IMG/VR virus record: IMGVR_UViG_3300020202_000134
Span: 1-42,603 of that record
DNA from: a virus
Direction: 5' to 3' (one strand)
Length of the DNA: 42,603 nucleotides
The notes under the pieces were generated by a model. It saw only the letters and a list, made by a program, of their open reading frames with translations, ran no database searches and had not been told where the DNA came from. Positions 32,533-38,569 of the stretch are shown piece after piece. Position 1 is the first letter of the stretch; each line of letters starts with the position of its first letter. Both the position numbers and the translations under genes were made by a program.

Positions 32533-33525
32533 TTATTTTTTTAGTGGCCAAAACGAAGAAAGGCAGCAACAGAGATTTTTCAATCCCTGCGGCTGCCTTT
32601 CTTCATTTTCAGCTTGATTAGAAAGCCGCTTATGCGAACCGTGCGCGGGGGGGGACTTGAACCCCCATGGGTTTCCCCATACGCCCCTCAAACGGCAATT
32701 ATGGCTTGAAAAATCAGATGGATTTATTCCAAGGTCTACCCTCAAATTAGCACGCAATCTACTTTTTGTCTTATGTTGATACCGAGAAGTACTGCGGATA
32801 TCCTTCCATCCGCCAGTATTTTGAAGAGCATATTGGTCCCCGGTTGATTCCATAAACCGAGTCGCCCATGTATGCCTCAGATCATGAAACCGAATACGTG
32901 AGAGCTTAAAGCGGGCGCGAATAGTTCTGAGATGCCAATGCAGCCGATTGGTTGTTATCCCAACGAATACAAAGCCTTTCTCGCGCCGTTCGCCCATTGC
33001 TTCAATGGCAGGAGGCGGGAGGCAAATCGTTTTCCATCTTCCCGTTTTCTTCTGCCAAATGTCTAGAAACCAGTCGCCGTTTTCATCGATAACCAGCTTC
33101 TCCCAGCAGGCGTTTATAAGTTCACCTATTCGGACCCCCGTATAAAGGGCAAAGATAAAAGCCTTTCGAATATCTGGGGGGCTATTGCTTAGAATGATTT
33201 CGATCTCATCTGGAGCAAGAACACGTCCGACCTCTTCTTCTGTGGGGAACTTGAACCCTAGGAACGGCTTGGTCACGCCGTAATAACGAAGAAAGGTTCG
33301 GACGCCGCGAAGCCATATCCGAGCGGTGTTCGGTTTGTATCGACCTAAGAGGGCCAGCTTAAATTCTGTGAGTTTGTGGCGATTGAAGGTGGAGAGCGGA
33401 ACGTCTCCGAAATGATCAAGGAGGAGATTGGTGGCTGGGATATCGAAATGCTCTACGGTGTTCTCTGACTTGTAGGTGTAGGCGTCTTCGATATAATGGG
33501 CTATGGCAGCCTTGAGGAGACGCAT
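32533..33525 (-). CDS. int: Tyrosine recombinase (phage integrase)
   Basis: A 330-aa integrase. The core-binding domain spans about 1-95. Catalytic residues: Arg132 (TGVRIGE), a Lys near 160, His214-x2-Arg217 (FHDLRH), Trp240 (GGWKD) and Tyr249 (SRYQHKT). Residues about 266-330 extend past the catalytic Tyr, and residues 279-296 are encoded by the tRNA-like attP core (32641-32691), so integration would replace the end of the protein with host-encoded residues. It starts 6 bp after the lipoprotein gene, in one operon with it. Confidence 0.9.
   Translation of the reverse strand: MRLLKAAIAHYIEDAYTYKSENTVEHFDIPATNLLLDHFGDVPLSTFNRHKLTEFKLALLGRYKPNTARIWLRGVRTFLRYYGVTKPFLGFKFPTEEEVGRVLAPDEIEIILSNSPPDIRKAFIFALYTGVRIGELINACWEKLVIDENGDWFLDIWQKKTGRWKTICLPPPAIEAMGERREKGFVFVGITTNRLHWHLRTIRARFKLSRIRFHDLRHTWATRFMESTGDQYALQNTGGWKDIRSTSRYQHKTKSRLRANLRVDLGINPSDFSSHNCRLRGVWGNPWGFKSPPAHGSHKRLSNQAENEERQPQGLKNLCCCLSSFWPLKK
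32641..32692 (-). other. attP core: 3' half of a tRNA-Leu(GAG)
   Basis: On the minus strand this reads from an anticodon loop TTGAGGG, through ATGGG-GAAA-CCCAT (the long variable arm of class II tRNAs), GGGGG-TTCAAGT-CCCCC (T arm), to CCCGCGCA (acceptor strand and discriminator). The 5' half of the tRNA is absent. A tRNA 3' half beside an integrase is the classic attP core; recombination would restore the host tRNA-Leu. The CCA is not preserved here (ACGG). Confidence 0.8.
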
Positions 33526-33531
33526 AAAGCT

Positions 33532-33840
33532 TCAGGGAATAGGCGCTATAATAATTGTCTGTGTCGGCCCCTCTTTTACACGAACTTCTCCTGCTCCATA
33601 CTGGGAGACAACTCCATTTTCAATCACAACATGGTAGTCTGCACGATCATGGGACCAGCCGCTAATTAAACGATTGGTATAACTGTAGACTTCTACGTCG
33701 CCCATCTTTTTATAACTGTCGGGCTTGCCCAGAAGAGATATGACCTCGTTTTTTGACATCCCAGGGGAAACATTCTTGATCTGTTCTCCAGTTGCACAAC
33801 CTAAGAACATAAGAAGGATAAAACAATATATCTGTTTCAT
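33532..33840 (-). CDS. BamE/SmpA-like outer-membrane lipoprotein
   Basis: A 102-aa protein from ATG 33840 (ribosome binding site GGAGGTG). Signal peptide with lipobox FLGC, then NVSPGMSKNEVISLLGKPD, the start of the SmpA/OmlA/BamE fold. The fold is small and periplasmic, anchored in the outer membrane. In a prophage it could alter the host envelope or exclude other phages. ATGA overlap with the Rap1a-like gene upstream; int follows 6 bp downstream. Confidence 0.7.
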   Translation of the reverse strand: MKQIYCFILLMFLGCATGEQIKNVSPGMSKNEVISLLGKPDSYKKMGDVEVYSYTNRLISGWSHDRADYHVVIENGVVSQYGAGEVRVKEGPTQTIIIAPIP

Positions 33841-34274
33841 TTCACCTCCGGAGTCTTGCATGGATAGGCGGCCAATAATGAATTAACCACAGAAACCGTT
33901 GCTTCTTGATGTAAATTTTCCGGATGGTCATTCATCCATTTGATAAATATCTTAACCATTTGATCATTGCTTAAATCTTCTTTTGGACCACAAAAAAAAT
34001 TATTAAAGTCAGGGCTAAGAGTAATGGCAGCTCCTATGGTCCCTCGAATAAATCCATAACAATATGCCATATCGATATATTCTTTTTGGTCTTCGCACTG
34101 CCGGAGGAATTCGTCTGATCTTTTGGCATAAAGATTTTTAATTTGGAAAAAGAAGAATAGAATTAAAAATAGTCTCTTCATCCTCGCCCTGCACCCAGCG
34201 CCACTAATTCCATAGTGACAAGCTGAAAGCGCAAATCCAAATGTCGTGAAAAACAACAAGGCTAACACCTTCAT
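33837..34274 (-). CDS. Rap1a/Tai-family immunity-like periplasmic protein
   Basis: Up to 145 aa. The mature part has the Rap1a/Tai layout: an EFLRQC helix, CYGFIRGTIGAA, FCGPKEDLSNDQMVKIF, a helix with NDHPENLHQEA, and a final SLLAAYPC. In that family paired Cys form disulfides and the protein neutralises T6SS peptidoglycan amidases. ATG 34274 has AGGAGAAGG and an ATGA overlap, and gives a first signal peptide with lipobox-like LSAC; an internal ATG 34181 would give a second, ordinary signal peptide. Which start is used is open. Confidence 0.7.
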   Translation of the reverse strand: MKVLALLFFTTFGFALSACHYGISGAGCRARMKRLFLILFFFFQIKNLYAKRSDEFLRQCEDQKEYIDMAYCYGFIRGTIGAAITLSPDFNNFFCGPKEDLSNDQMVKIFIKWMNDHPENLHQEATVSVVNSLLAAYPCKTPEVK

Positions 34275-34375
34275 AACCTTCTCCTGATCCAACGAATTCC
34301 CGCGCGGAACAAATCAATAATCAGCCAAATCAGAATAAACTTAGGCTTAGATAATATCTTGTAGTTCATACTCAT
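34271..34375 (-). CDS. 34-aa membrane protein heading the conversion operon
   Basis: A minus-strand frame from ATG 34375 to TGA 34273-34271. One hydrophobic helix (FILIWLIIDLF) is flanked by Lys and followed by an Arg-rich tail. Its stop overlaps the next ATG (ATGA), which supports both. Short single-helix proteins like this may be leaders or membrane modulators. Confidence 0.5.
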   Translation of the reverse strand: MSMNYKILSKPKFILIWLIIDLFRAGIRWIRRRL

Positions 34376-34386
34376 AGAGGCTTCAA

Positions 34387-34430
34387 ATTGTAATAATTGT
34401 ACTGTAAAGTGCAACTGTAGTAATCATGTT
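34387..34430 (+). promoter_or_regulatory. AT-rich divergent control region
   Basis: TTGTAC (34397-34402) and TAATCA (34421-34426) could be a weak promoter into the structured RNA on the plus strand, and the same stretch must serve the leftward conversion operon. ACTGTA occurs twice (34401 and 34414) around AAGTGCA, and TACT/AGTA are inverted, suggesting a regulator site. Confidence 0.35.
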
Positions 34431-34441
34431 TTTGCTTCTCC

Positions 34442-34592
34442 GGGCCTGGCGTAAGAGCCGGGTAGCTCTCTCAGTGTTCCGAGGGGCCTACGAGAAACCG
34501 AGACGAAGCCGCCATACCAAGGCTAACAGCCATGGGGGCGGCGACTGTCCGGGTTATTCTCGTAGCTCGGCGGCACGTGCCCCCCTCTTTTA
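34442..34592 (+). ncRNA. Structured non-coding RNA, about 150 nt
   Basis: CTACGAGAA (34488-34496) pairs perfectly with TTCTCGTAG (34557-34565); CCGAG (34479-34483) continues with CTCGG (34566-34570) across a 4-nt bulge. Inside, GCCGCC (34508-34513) pairs with GGCGGC (34537-34542) and GGCT/AGCC closes the tip. A 5' hairpin AGAGC (34454-34458)/GCTCT (34465-34469) precedes. CCCCCTCTTTTATTT at 34581-34595 is a U-rich end. Translated frames look nonsensical. No family recognised. Confidence 0.55.
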
Positions 34593-34685
34593 TTTGGACC
34601 GCAATTTCGTTCTATACAAGTCTGGGGGGACTATGTAGATTTTCAACGCTGTGCGCGGGATTTTGCTCAAATGTGAGGCGTCCCA

Positions 34686-34886
34686 ATGCAGACCGATGTA
34701 GGATTTATGGAACCAAACGTCCTGATAATTTCTGAAAAAGATGGCCAATGTGACGAGTATGAGTTGACCCAGGAGATGCTCATCATCCTTGGGTTCCAGT
34801 TCTTGAAGGCCGCAATGTCCGCTTCTTTGCCCCCGATAAAATCATCCCACCCCGCACCCTCTTCGCGTCTTCAGGTGGTAGAGTAG
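34686..34886 (+). CDS. Doubtful small protein antisense to the RHH gene
   Basis: A 66-aa frame whose first 45 residues look protein-like (acidic, DEYELTQEMLIILGFQFL) but whose end overlaps the RHH gene by about 100 bp on the other strand and becomes Ser/Pro-rich. No clear ribosome binding site. If real, its stop may lie beyond a convergent overlap. Confidence 0.3.
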   Translation: MQTDVGFMEPNVLIISEKDGQCDEYELTQEMLIILGFQFLKAAMSASLPPIKSSHPAPSSRLQVVE

Positions 34887-35034
34887 CAACTACCCTATCG
34901 ATCCAGTCCTTCATTAACATTTCAAGAGCTGCTTTCATGCTTACCTTCGGCCTGTAGAACATACAGGCCGCCTTAAACTGTTTAACTAAATTCCCGTCAA
35001 TCTCCACCTTTAGCTGAGTCTCTGTTTCCAGCAT
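34783..35034 (-). CDS. Ribbon-helix-helix transcriptional regulator
   Basis: An 83-aa protein. Residues 5-50 fit the RHH fold: a strand (TQLKVEIDGNL), helix 1 (VKQFKAACMFY), a turn, helix 2 (VSMKAALEMLMKDWI). The tail is basic. GGGAG precedes ATG 35034. It is divergent from the large RNA, and the ACGTACGT palindromes at 35065-35096 lie between, a natural place for it to repress the RNA promoter and its own. Confidence 0.65.
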   Translation of the reverse strand: MLETETQLKVEIDGNLVKQFKAACMFYRPKVSMKAALEMLMKDWIDRVVATLPPEDAKRVRGGMILSGAKKRTLRPSRTGTQG

Positions 35035-35057
35035 GAAGGCTCCCTATAAAAAAGTTC

Positions 35058-35096
35058 TTGACATAAACGTACGTTTACGTTACACTTACGTACGTA
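35058..35096 (+). promoter_or_regulatory. Strong promoter with two ACGTACGT palindromic operators
   Basis: TTGACA at 35058-35063, 17-bp spacer, TACACT at 35081-35086. The palindrome AAACGTACGTTT (35065-35076) fills the spacer and TACGTACGTA (35087-35096) covers the start point, so a bound repressor would block RNA polymerase. Expected start about 35093. Confidence 0.8.
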
Positions 35097-35687
35097 GATG
35101 AACTTTTTTTTAGGTGCGCCACTAACGCCCTAAAAACTCAGCAGCACCGCTCTTTACAGACTGGTTGAATGAGAGAGGGGCTGGAGCCCAGCAGTCCCGG
35201 TGGAAGCCGAGTTGGTGCTTGACCCTCACCGTGAACGTTACACGGCCCTCCTCAAGGCACCCCGAGTTGCTCCCTCTCAGGAACGCGACAGACGCCTTCC
35301 AGCGTCTGAAGAAGCGGGGTGCCAAGCCTCAGCAGCCCTCTCTCAAAATGGCCTTGAACATAGGGCCTCCTTGAGTAGAGAAGCAAGCCTCCTCTCTCAC
35401 ACAACCAGCCTAAAAATATAGCCCCACCACTGCCAAAAGCAGAGGCCATATCCCGGGGTAATTTTACTAAATCGCATCTTCGTTTGTACTTCGGGTACGA
35501 AAAATGATCGCAAAGAGACACCCCTCCAATGATGACCTCACACGCTAGATCAAAGGCGTCGTTGAGGTCTTTTCTCTTTACGCCCGGCGCGGCGTTAACC
35601 CTTGGAGGGGTGTCCGCTGGCGAGGGCGTAGTTTTTAGGCCGAGTGATCTTTCCTTCTGGAGGGAGATCATTCGGCCTTTCGTTTTA
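35093..35687 (+). ncRNA. Large ornate phage non-coding RNA, about 595 nt
   Basis: It is bounded by the 35058 promoter and the 35637 terminator. Helices read directly: end-to-end 35129-35138/35630-35639 (10 bp); 35170-35179/35336-35345 (10); 35229-35233/35241-35245; 35256-35264/35315-35323 (9); 35289-35295/35302-35308 (7); 35422-35425/35455-35458 with inner CTGC/GCAG; 35483-35489/35495-35501; 35517-35529/35602-35614 (13); 35534-35540/35563-35569 (7). All nest without conflict. Frames across it give no recognisable protein. In size and style it recalls GOLLD/ROOL RNAs of phages, but I cannot assign it. Confidence 0.7.
35637..35686 (+). terminator. Terminator of the large RNA
   Basis: AGGCCGAGTGATCT (35637-35650) pairs with AGATCATTCGGCCT (35665-35678), 14 bp with one G-U, followed by TTCGTTTT. 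The first three bases of its left arm also belong to the end-to-end helix, so folding of the RNA core and termination may compete. Confidence 0.85.
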
Positions 35688-35770
35688 TCCATGCCTACAG
35701 TATGCCCTCATTTTTTTTGCGGGTCTACTGACCAGATGGGCACGACTTTACCGATGGGTAAGAAAAACCA
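35687..35770. other. Short gap before the rightward early operon
   Basis: It has an eight-T run (35711-35718) between CCC and GGG and a repeated CGATGGG/CAATGGG ahead of the XRE-like gene. I see no consensus promoter; the early operon could also be read from elements here that I cannot define. Confidence 0.3.
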
Positions 35771-36079
35771 ATGGGTCACACGGTAGACGATACGACTATG
35801 GGAGCCCCCTATTTCCGCTTCGGGATGTTTATCAGAGGGATCATCGAGGCCCGGGGACTGAACATCCCCGAATGCCAGAGACTCTGTAAGGAACGTATCT
35901 CTGGCCCCCGGTGGTATCGCTTCATGCGGGGGGAAAGGATTCCTACCGCTATTGAGCTTAAGCACATGGAGCGGCGGTTGGCCTTCAATACCCCAGAGGA
36001 AGTCCTTTCCCCGGAGGATAGCTTGGGTCGGCCGATAAAGGACATCCAATTGAATCTTGCTTTAGGGAGAAAGTCATGA
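35771..36079 (+). CDS. XRE-like helix-turn-helix regulator (Cro/CI-type candidate)
   Basis: A 102-aa protein. Residues about 18-65 (GMFIRGIIEARGLNIPE ... ISGPRWYRFMRGERIP) fit a helix-turn-helix in which SGPRWYRFMRG would recognise DNA. First gene of the rightward early block, next to an excisionase-like gene, so a lysis-lysogeny regulator is likely. The start is uncertain between ATG 35771 and ATG 35798. Confidence 0.6.
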   Translation: MGHTVDDTTMGAPYFRFGMFIRGIIEARGLNIPECQRLCKERISGPRWYRFMRGERIPTAIELKHMERRLAFNTPEEVLSPEDSLGRPIKDIQLNLALGRKS

Positions 36080-36270
36080 CCCCTGAATTAATCACTTTTA
36101 AGCAAGCCGCAGCGCTACTGCACATCCACTATGAGACCCTGCGCCGCCAGCGGGCGATGGGATACCTGGGGGAGATCAAGGTTTTCAAGTCAGGTCCAAA
36201 AGCGAGAGAGCGGGTCATTAAGCAGTCCGTTCTCGATTTCATCAAAGCCAAAACTGAGCGGATGGAATAA
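36076..36270 (+). CDS. Excisionase-like HTH_17/MerR-type protein
   Basis: A 64-aa protein: ITFKQAAALLHIHYETLRRQ is a winged-helix opening of the HTH_17 type, then KVFKSGPKARERVIKQSVLDFIKA, the usual wing and C-terminal helix. These proteins serve as excisionases (Xis) or small activators. It is the only Xis candidate, and it lies on the opposite strand to int, 2.5 kb away. ATGA overlap with the XRE-like gene. Confidence 0.7.
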   Translation: MTPELITFKQAAALLHIHYETLRRQRAMGYLGEIKVFKSGPKARERVIKQSVLDFIKAKTERME

Positions 36271-36456
36271 ATGGAGGGCCCCGTGAACGCCATGATGATC
36301 GGACACTTAACCGAAATGTCCAAGGCTTCCCGCGATTTAAGGCATAAGCGGTATCTGATGGCGCAGGTGAAGGCGATTTTGGAAGACCGGAGCGGGGAGA
36401 TCGATATTCTCAACCGGACGAAGGCGGCGAGACATTCCTGGAAGATGGGCCAATAG
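36271..36456 (+). CDS. Small helical hypothetical protein
   Basis: A 61-aa protein immediately after the excisionase-like gene with no gap. All-helical and basic; ATG 36271 or GTG 36283 could start it. Unknown function. Confidence 0.55.
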   Translation: MEGPVNAMMIGHLTEMSKASRDLRHKRYLMAQVKAILEDRSGEIDILNRTKAARHSWKMGQ

Positions 36457-36464
36457 GAGACACC

Positions 36465-36647
36465 ATGAAAGGCTACGACGTGTTTGACTCCGATGGGCGG
36501 TACACGGCTTACACAGCGCAGGAAGAAACGGCGCGGGGCCTGGCTGATCAAATCCACGGATTCTACGCGGACAGCGATGGCTGGTATTACGATTCGGTGA
36601 CGCGGGAATATCGGCCTATGAAGAATATCCAAGCCGCCCACTCATGA
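36465..36647 (+). CDS. Small hypothetical protein
   Basis: A 60-aa protein with TAGGAGACACC upstream of ATG 36465. Tyr-rich (YDVFDSDGRYTAYTAQEE; GWYYDSVTREYRP); Tyr/Asp spacing suggests a small beta protein. Overlaps the next gene by 4 bp. No family. Confidence 0.6.
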   Translation: MKGYDVFDSDGRYTAYTAQEETARGLADQIHGFYADSDGWYYDSVTREYRPMKNIQAAHS

Positions 36648-36922
36648 GCGCCGCCGAGCGGTCGATACTGGCAGGGGAAGAAGAGATCGAGAGGCTAAAG
36701 GCGGAACTCGCTGAGGCCAACGCTAAGATTGCTGAGATCAACGCCGACAGGGCATATCTTCGCTCTACCAGCCGGGCAAAAGACCGGATGCTGGAAGCTG
36801 TGACGGACATTCACCACCAGATGGCGCACTCAGGCAGTAGAGAATGGACGCAGTGCGACTCAGTTCTGTGCCGGGGAGCCAAGGCGGCGATCAATCACGA
36901 GTTGGGGGTAGTGAGGCTTTAG
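36644..36922 (+). CDS. Coiled-coil hypothetical protein
   Basis: A 92-aa protein. Residues about 5-45 are a heptad-type helix (EEEIERLKAELAEANAKIAEI), followed by a short part with two Cys and one His pair (IHHQMAHSG, CDSVLC). Probably oligomeric. Start ATG 36644 overlaps the upstream TGA. Confidence 0.6.
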   Translation: MSAAERSILAGEEEIERLKAELAEANAKIAEINADRAYLRSTSRAKDRMLEAVTDIHHQMAHSGSREWTQCDSVLCRGAKAAINHELGVVRL

Positions 36923-36953
36923 ACCAGCATCACTTTCACCACGGGAGGAGAAG

Positions 36954-37367
36954 ATGGAGCATACAAACGGAAAATTAACTTGGGCGAACTACATCAATGA
37001 AGATGGGACACCCATATCTTCAAAGGAGCAAATCAAGGCCCTCCTCTGCAAATCGGTTGATAAGTGCGATGGCCTCTATTTATCGGGGGTAGCGGGACAG
37101 GATGAGCGCGGTGAAGTAGTCGTTGCCTACACCGGGAATGGACCCCGGAGCCCTGAAAACGCCCATCGTATCGAAGCATGCTGGAACGCCCTCGCCGGAT
37201 TCAAGACCGAAGACATCGAATCCGGGATCGTGGGGGAGATGGTGGAATGGCTAAGAAGGTTTGCGTCGGCATATGCAGAAGAGGGCAGTGGCCGTTATCT
37301 GCTCCTAAAACAAGAGGCGAACGAAATCCTCTCCCGCCTCCCCGCCAAGGAGAACAGCGAGAAATGA
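36954..37367 (+). CDS. Hypothetical protein
   Basis: A 137-aa protein with ribosome binding site GGGAGGAGAAG. A mid-region VVAYTGNGPRSPENAHRIEA followed by CWNALAG resembles uncharacterised phage early proteins that carry GxG...NAxRIxxCVNA motifs. The end is helical. Overlaps the next gene by 4 bp. Confidence 0.65.
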   Translation: MEHTNGKLTWANYINEDGTPISSKEQIKALLCKSVDKCDGLYLSGVAGQDERGEVVVAYTGNGPRSPENAHRIEACWNALAGFKTEDIESGIVGEMVEWLRRFASAYAEEGSGRYLLLKQEANEILSRLPAKENSEK

Positions 37368-37501
37368 CCGGCCCCGCGAAATGGGAACTCCGCTTCCCCG
37401 AACACCCGCAGATGGAGCCTTCGGAGTTTGAGGGGAGGGATTGGGAGGCGGAAGAGAATGCAAAGGAGGACGCGCACATTGCCAAACGAAAAGGTGAATG
37501 A
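37364..37501 (+). CDS. Small acidic hypothetical protein
   Basis: A 45-aa frame from ATG 37364 (ATGA overlap with the previous stop); the frame is open from 37178 but that part is antisense shadow of the neighbour. Glu/Lys-rich. Unknown function. Confidence 0.45.
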   Translation: MTGPAKWELRFPEHPQMEPSEFEGRDWEAEENAKEDAHIAKRKGE

Positions 37502-37715
37502 CGGAGGGCCAGCGTTCCCAAGAGTTGCACCAACCCCTAGCGGAGACGCACAGTTCGGCATGTCCCTCCGGGACTGGTTTGCGGGGATGGCGATTGGTGG
37601 ACGGATATCTCTTCTGGAACAAATAGGTAAAAACCCTGGGATTAGTATTTGGGAAGAAGCAGCCATGAACGCTTATAAGTTTGCCGACGCCATGCTGAAG
37701 GAGCGTTCTAAATGA
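37479..37715 (+). CDS. Hypothetical protein with GMSLRDWFA motif
   Basis: A 78-aa protein. NDGGPAFPR at the N-terminus and GMSLRDWFAGMAI in the middle are the signature of a widespread uncharacterised phage family. TTG 37479 behind AAAGGAGGAC is the best start; GTG 37491 is an alternative. It overlaps neighbours at both ends. Confidence 0.6.
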   Translation: MPNEKVNDGGPAFPRVAPTPSGDAQFGMSLRDWFAGMAIGGRISLLEQIGKNPGISIWEEAAMNAYKFADAMLKERSK

Positions 37716-37876
37716 AACTCCTTTCCGCCCTCCTATTCATAGCGTGGTCCTTCTATTTAATGCCCCGCGCCTTCCTGTGGGCGTGGAGGACGCATACCGA
37801 AGTGAAAGGCGTGTACGGCATGTCCACCGAGGTCCGGGCGGTTTGGGTGGAGAGGAGGGCAAGTGCGGGAGATTAA
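37712..37876 (+). CDS. Small membrane protein
   Basis: A 54-aa frame from ATG 37712 to TAA 37874-37876. An N-terminal hydrophobic helix (LLSALLFIAWSFYLMPRAFL) precedes a basic tail. ATGA overlap with the upstream gene, 14-bp overlap with the YopX gene. Function unknown. Confidence 0.55.
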   Translation: MKLLSALLFIAWSFYLMPRAFLWAWRTHTEVKGVYGMSTEVRAVWVERRASAGD

Positions 37877-38264
37877 GTTTCGCGCGTGGGATACCGCCCG
37901 TGGCAAGATGCGTGGCCCCTTCGACTTGGTGTACGCGCACGAAGAGCTTACGGACGGACCAGAAGGCGCTCCTTACCCACGGCACGGAATGATCGTTGAT
38001 CAATTCACCGGCCTCCACGACAAGAACGGGCGGGAGATTTACGAGGGGGATGTGTTTCGCCGTAATTGCTGTGGAGCCATCAGCGTCATTGAGTATTCAG
38101 GCGACGGCTTCCATGCCAACATCAAACTGATTGGTAGCGAGAAAGAGCGTGGAAGCCGAATCTGGCACAACGCATTTTGCGGTATGGGGATATGGTGGCA
38201 CGGAGAAGTCATCGGCAACGTCCACGAAAACTCGGAGCTGTTGGAGAGGAGGGAGCAACCATGA
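37863..38264 (+). CDS. YopX family protein
   Basis: A 133-aa protein with the YopX layout: REIKFRAWDTARGKM at the N-terminus, QFTGLHDKNGREIYEGD in the centre and VIGNVHENSELL at the end. YopX proteins are widespread in Gram-positive and Gram-negative phages; their role is unclear. Start GTG 37863 behind GGAGAGGAGGGC. Confidence 0.8.
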   Translation: MREIKFRAWDTARGKMRGPFDLVYAHEELTDGPEGAPYPRHGMIVDQFTGLHDKNGREIYEGDVFRRNCCGAISVIEYSGDGFHANIKLIGSEKERGSRIWHNAFCGMGIWWHGEVIGNVHENSELLERREQP

Positions 38265-38413
38265 TGACCTACACAGAAATAGCCTTGACGATGGTGATCA
38301 ATGCTTGGGCCGGGTGGATGATTTCGGGCCACTACAAAGAGATGCGCCGCAAACTTATCGCCGCTGCTATTTGGGTGTTGCTCTGGGTGGCTCTGGAGCT
38401 TTCTCAGAGATGA
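38261..38413 (+). CDS. Small two-helix membrane protein
   Basis: A 50-aa protein from ATG 38261 (overlaps the YopX TGA). Two hydrophobic helices (TEIALTMVINAWAGWMI and LIAAAIWVLLWVALEL) with a basic loop between. No family recognised. Confidence 0.55.
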   Translation: MMTYTEIALTMVINAWAGWMISGHYKEMRRKLIAAAIWVLLWVALELSQR

Positions 38414-38553
38414 TCCACGACTGGAAGGACGATTTTAAGGTTAAGCCCGCTGACATTCGTGCGGCTTTCGGCAAGAAGCCGAAGCCCCGGTGGTATGAGC
38501 GGGTTTGGAAGTGGATCAAAACCAATTTATTCATAAGCCCACGCGGGGAATAA
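38410..38553 (+). CDS. Small basic hypothetical protein
   Basis: A 47-aa frame from ATG 38410, overlapping the preceding TGA. Contains KPRWYERVWKWIKTNLF, an amphipathic Trp/Lys helix that could bind membrane or nucleic acid. Unknown function. Confidence 0.5.
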   Translation: MIHDWKDDFKVKPADIRAAFGKKPKPRWYERVWKWIKTNLFISPRGE

Positions 38554-38569
38554 ACGCACAGGAGGCAGT

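Noticed and set aside
32641-32692. A functional phage tRNA-Leu gene
   Set aside because: Only the part from the anticodon loop to the 3' end is present; no D arm or 5' acceptor strand upstream. It is an attP core.
34426-34735. Frames of 67-70 codons over the structured stretch
   Set aside because: Arg/Ser-rich noise translations overlapping a strongly pairing region; no ribosome binding site and no recognisable domain.
33837-35034. Toxin-antitoxin system (RHH protein with a neighbouring toxin)
   Set aside because: No toxin-like gene adjoins the RHH gene on its strand; its neighbours are an RNA and a conversion operon. A toxic RNA or protein role was not supported by sequence.
35165-35786. 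Several small frames on both strands, including a 146-codon minus frame at 35252-35692
   Set aside because: They run through the densely base-paired RNA, have low-complexity, non-protein-like sequence and no good ribosome binding sites. The promoter and terminator fit a non-coding RNA on the plus strand.
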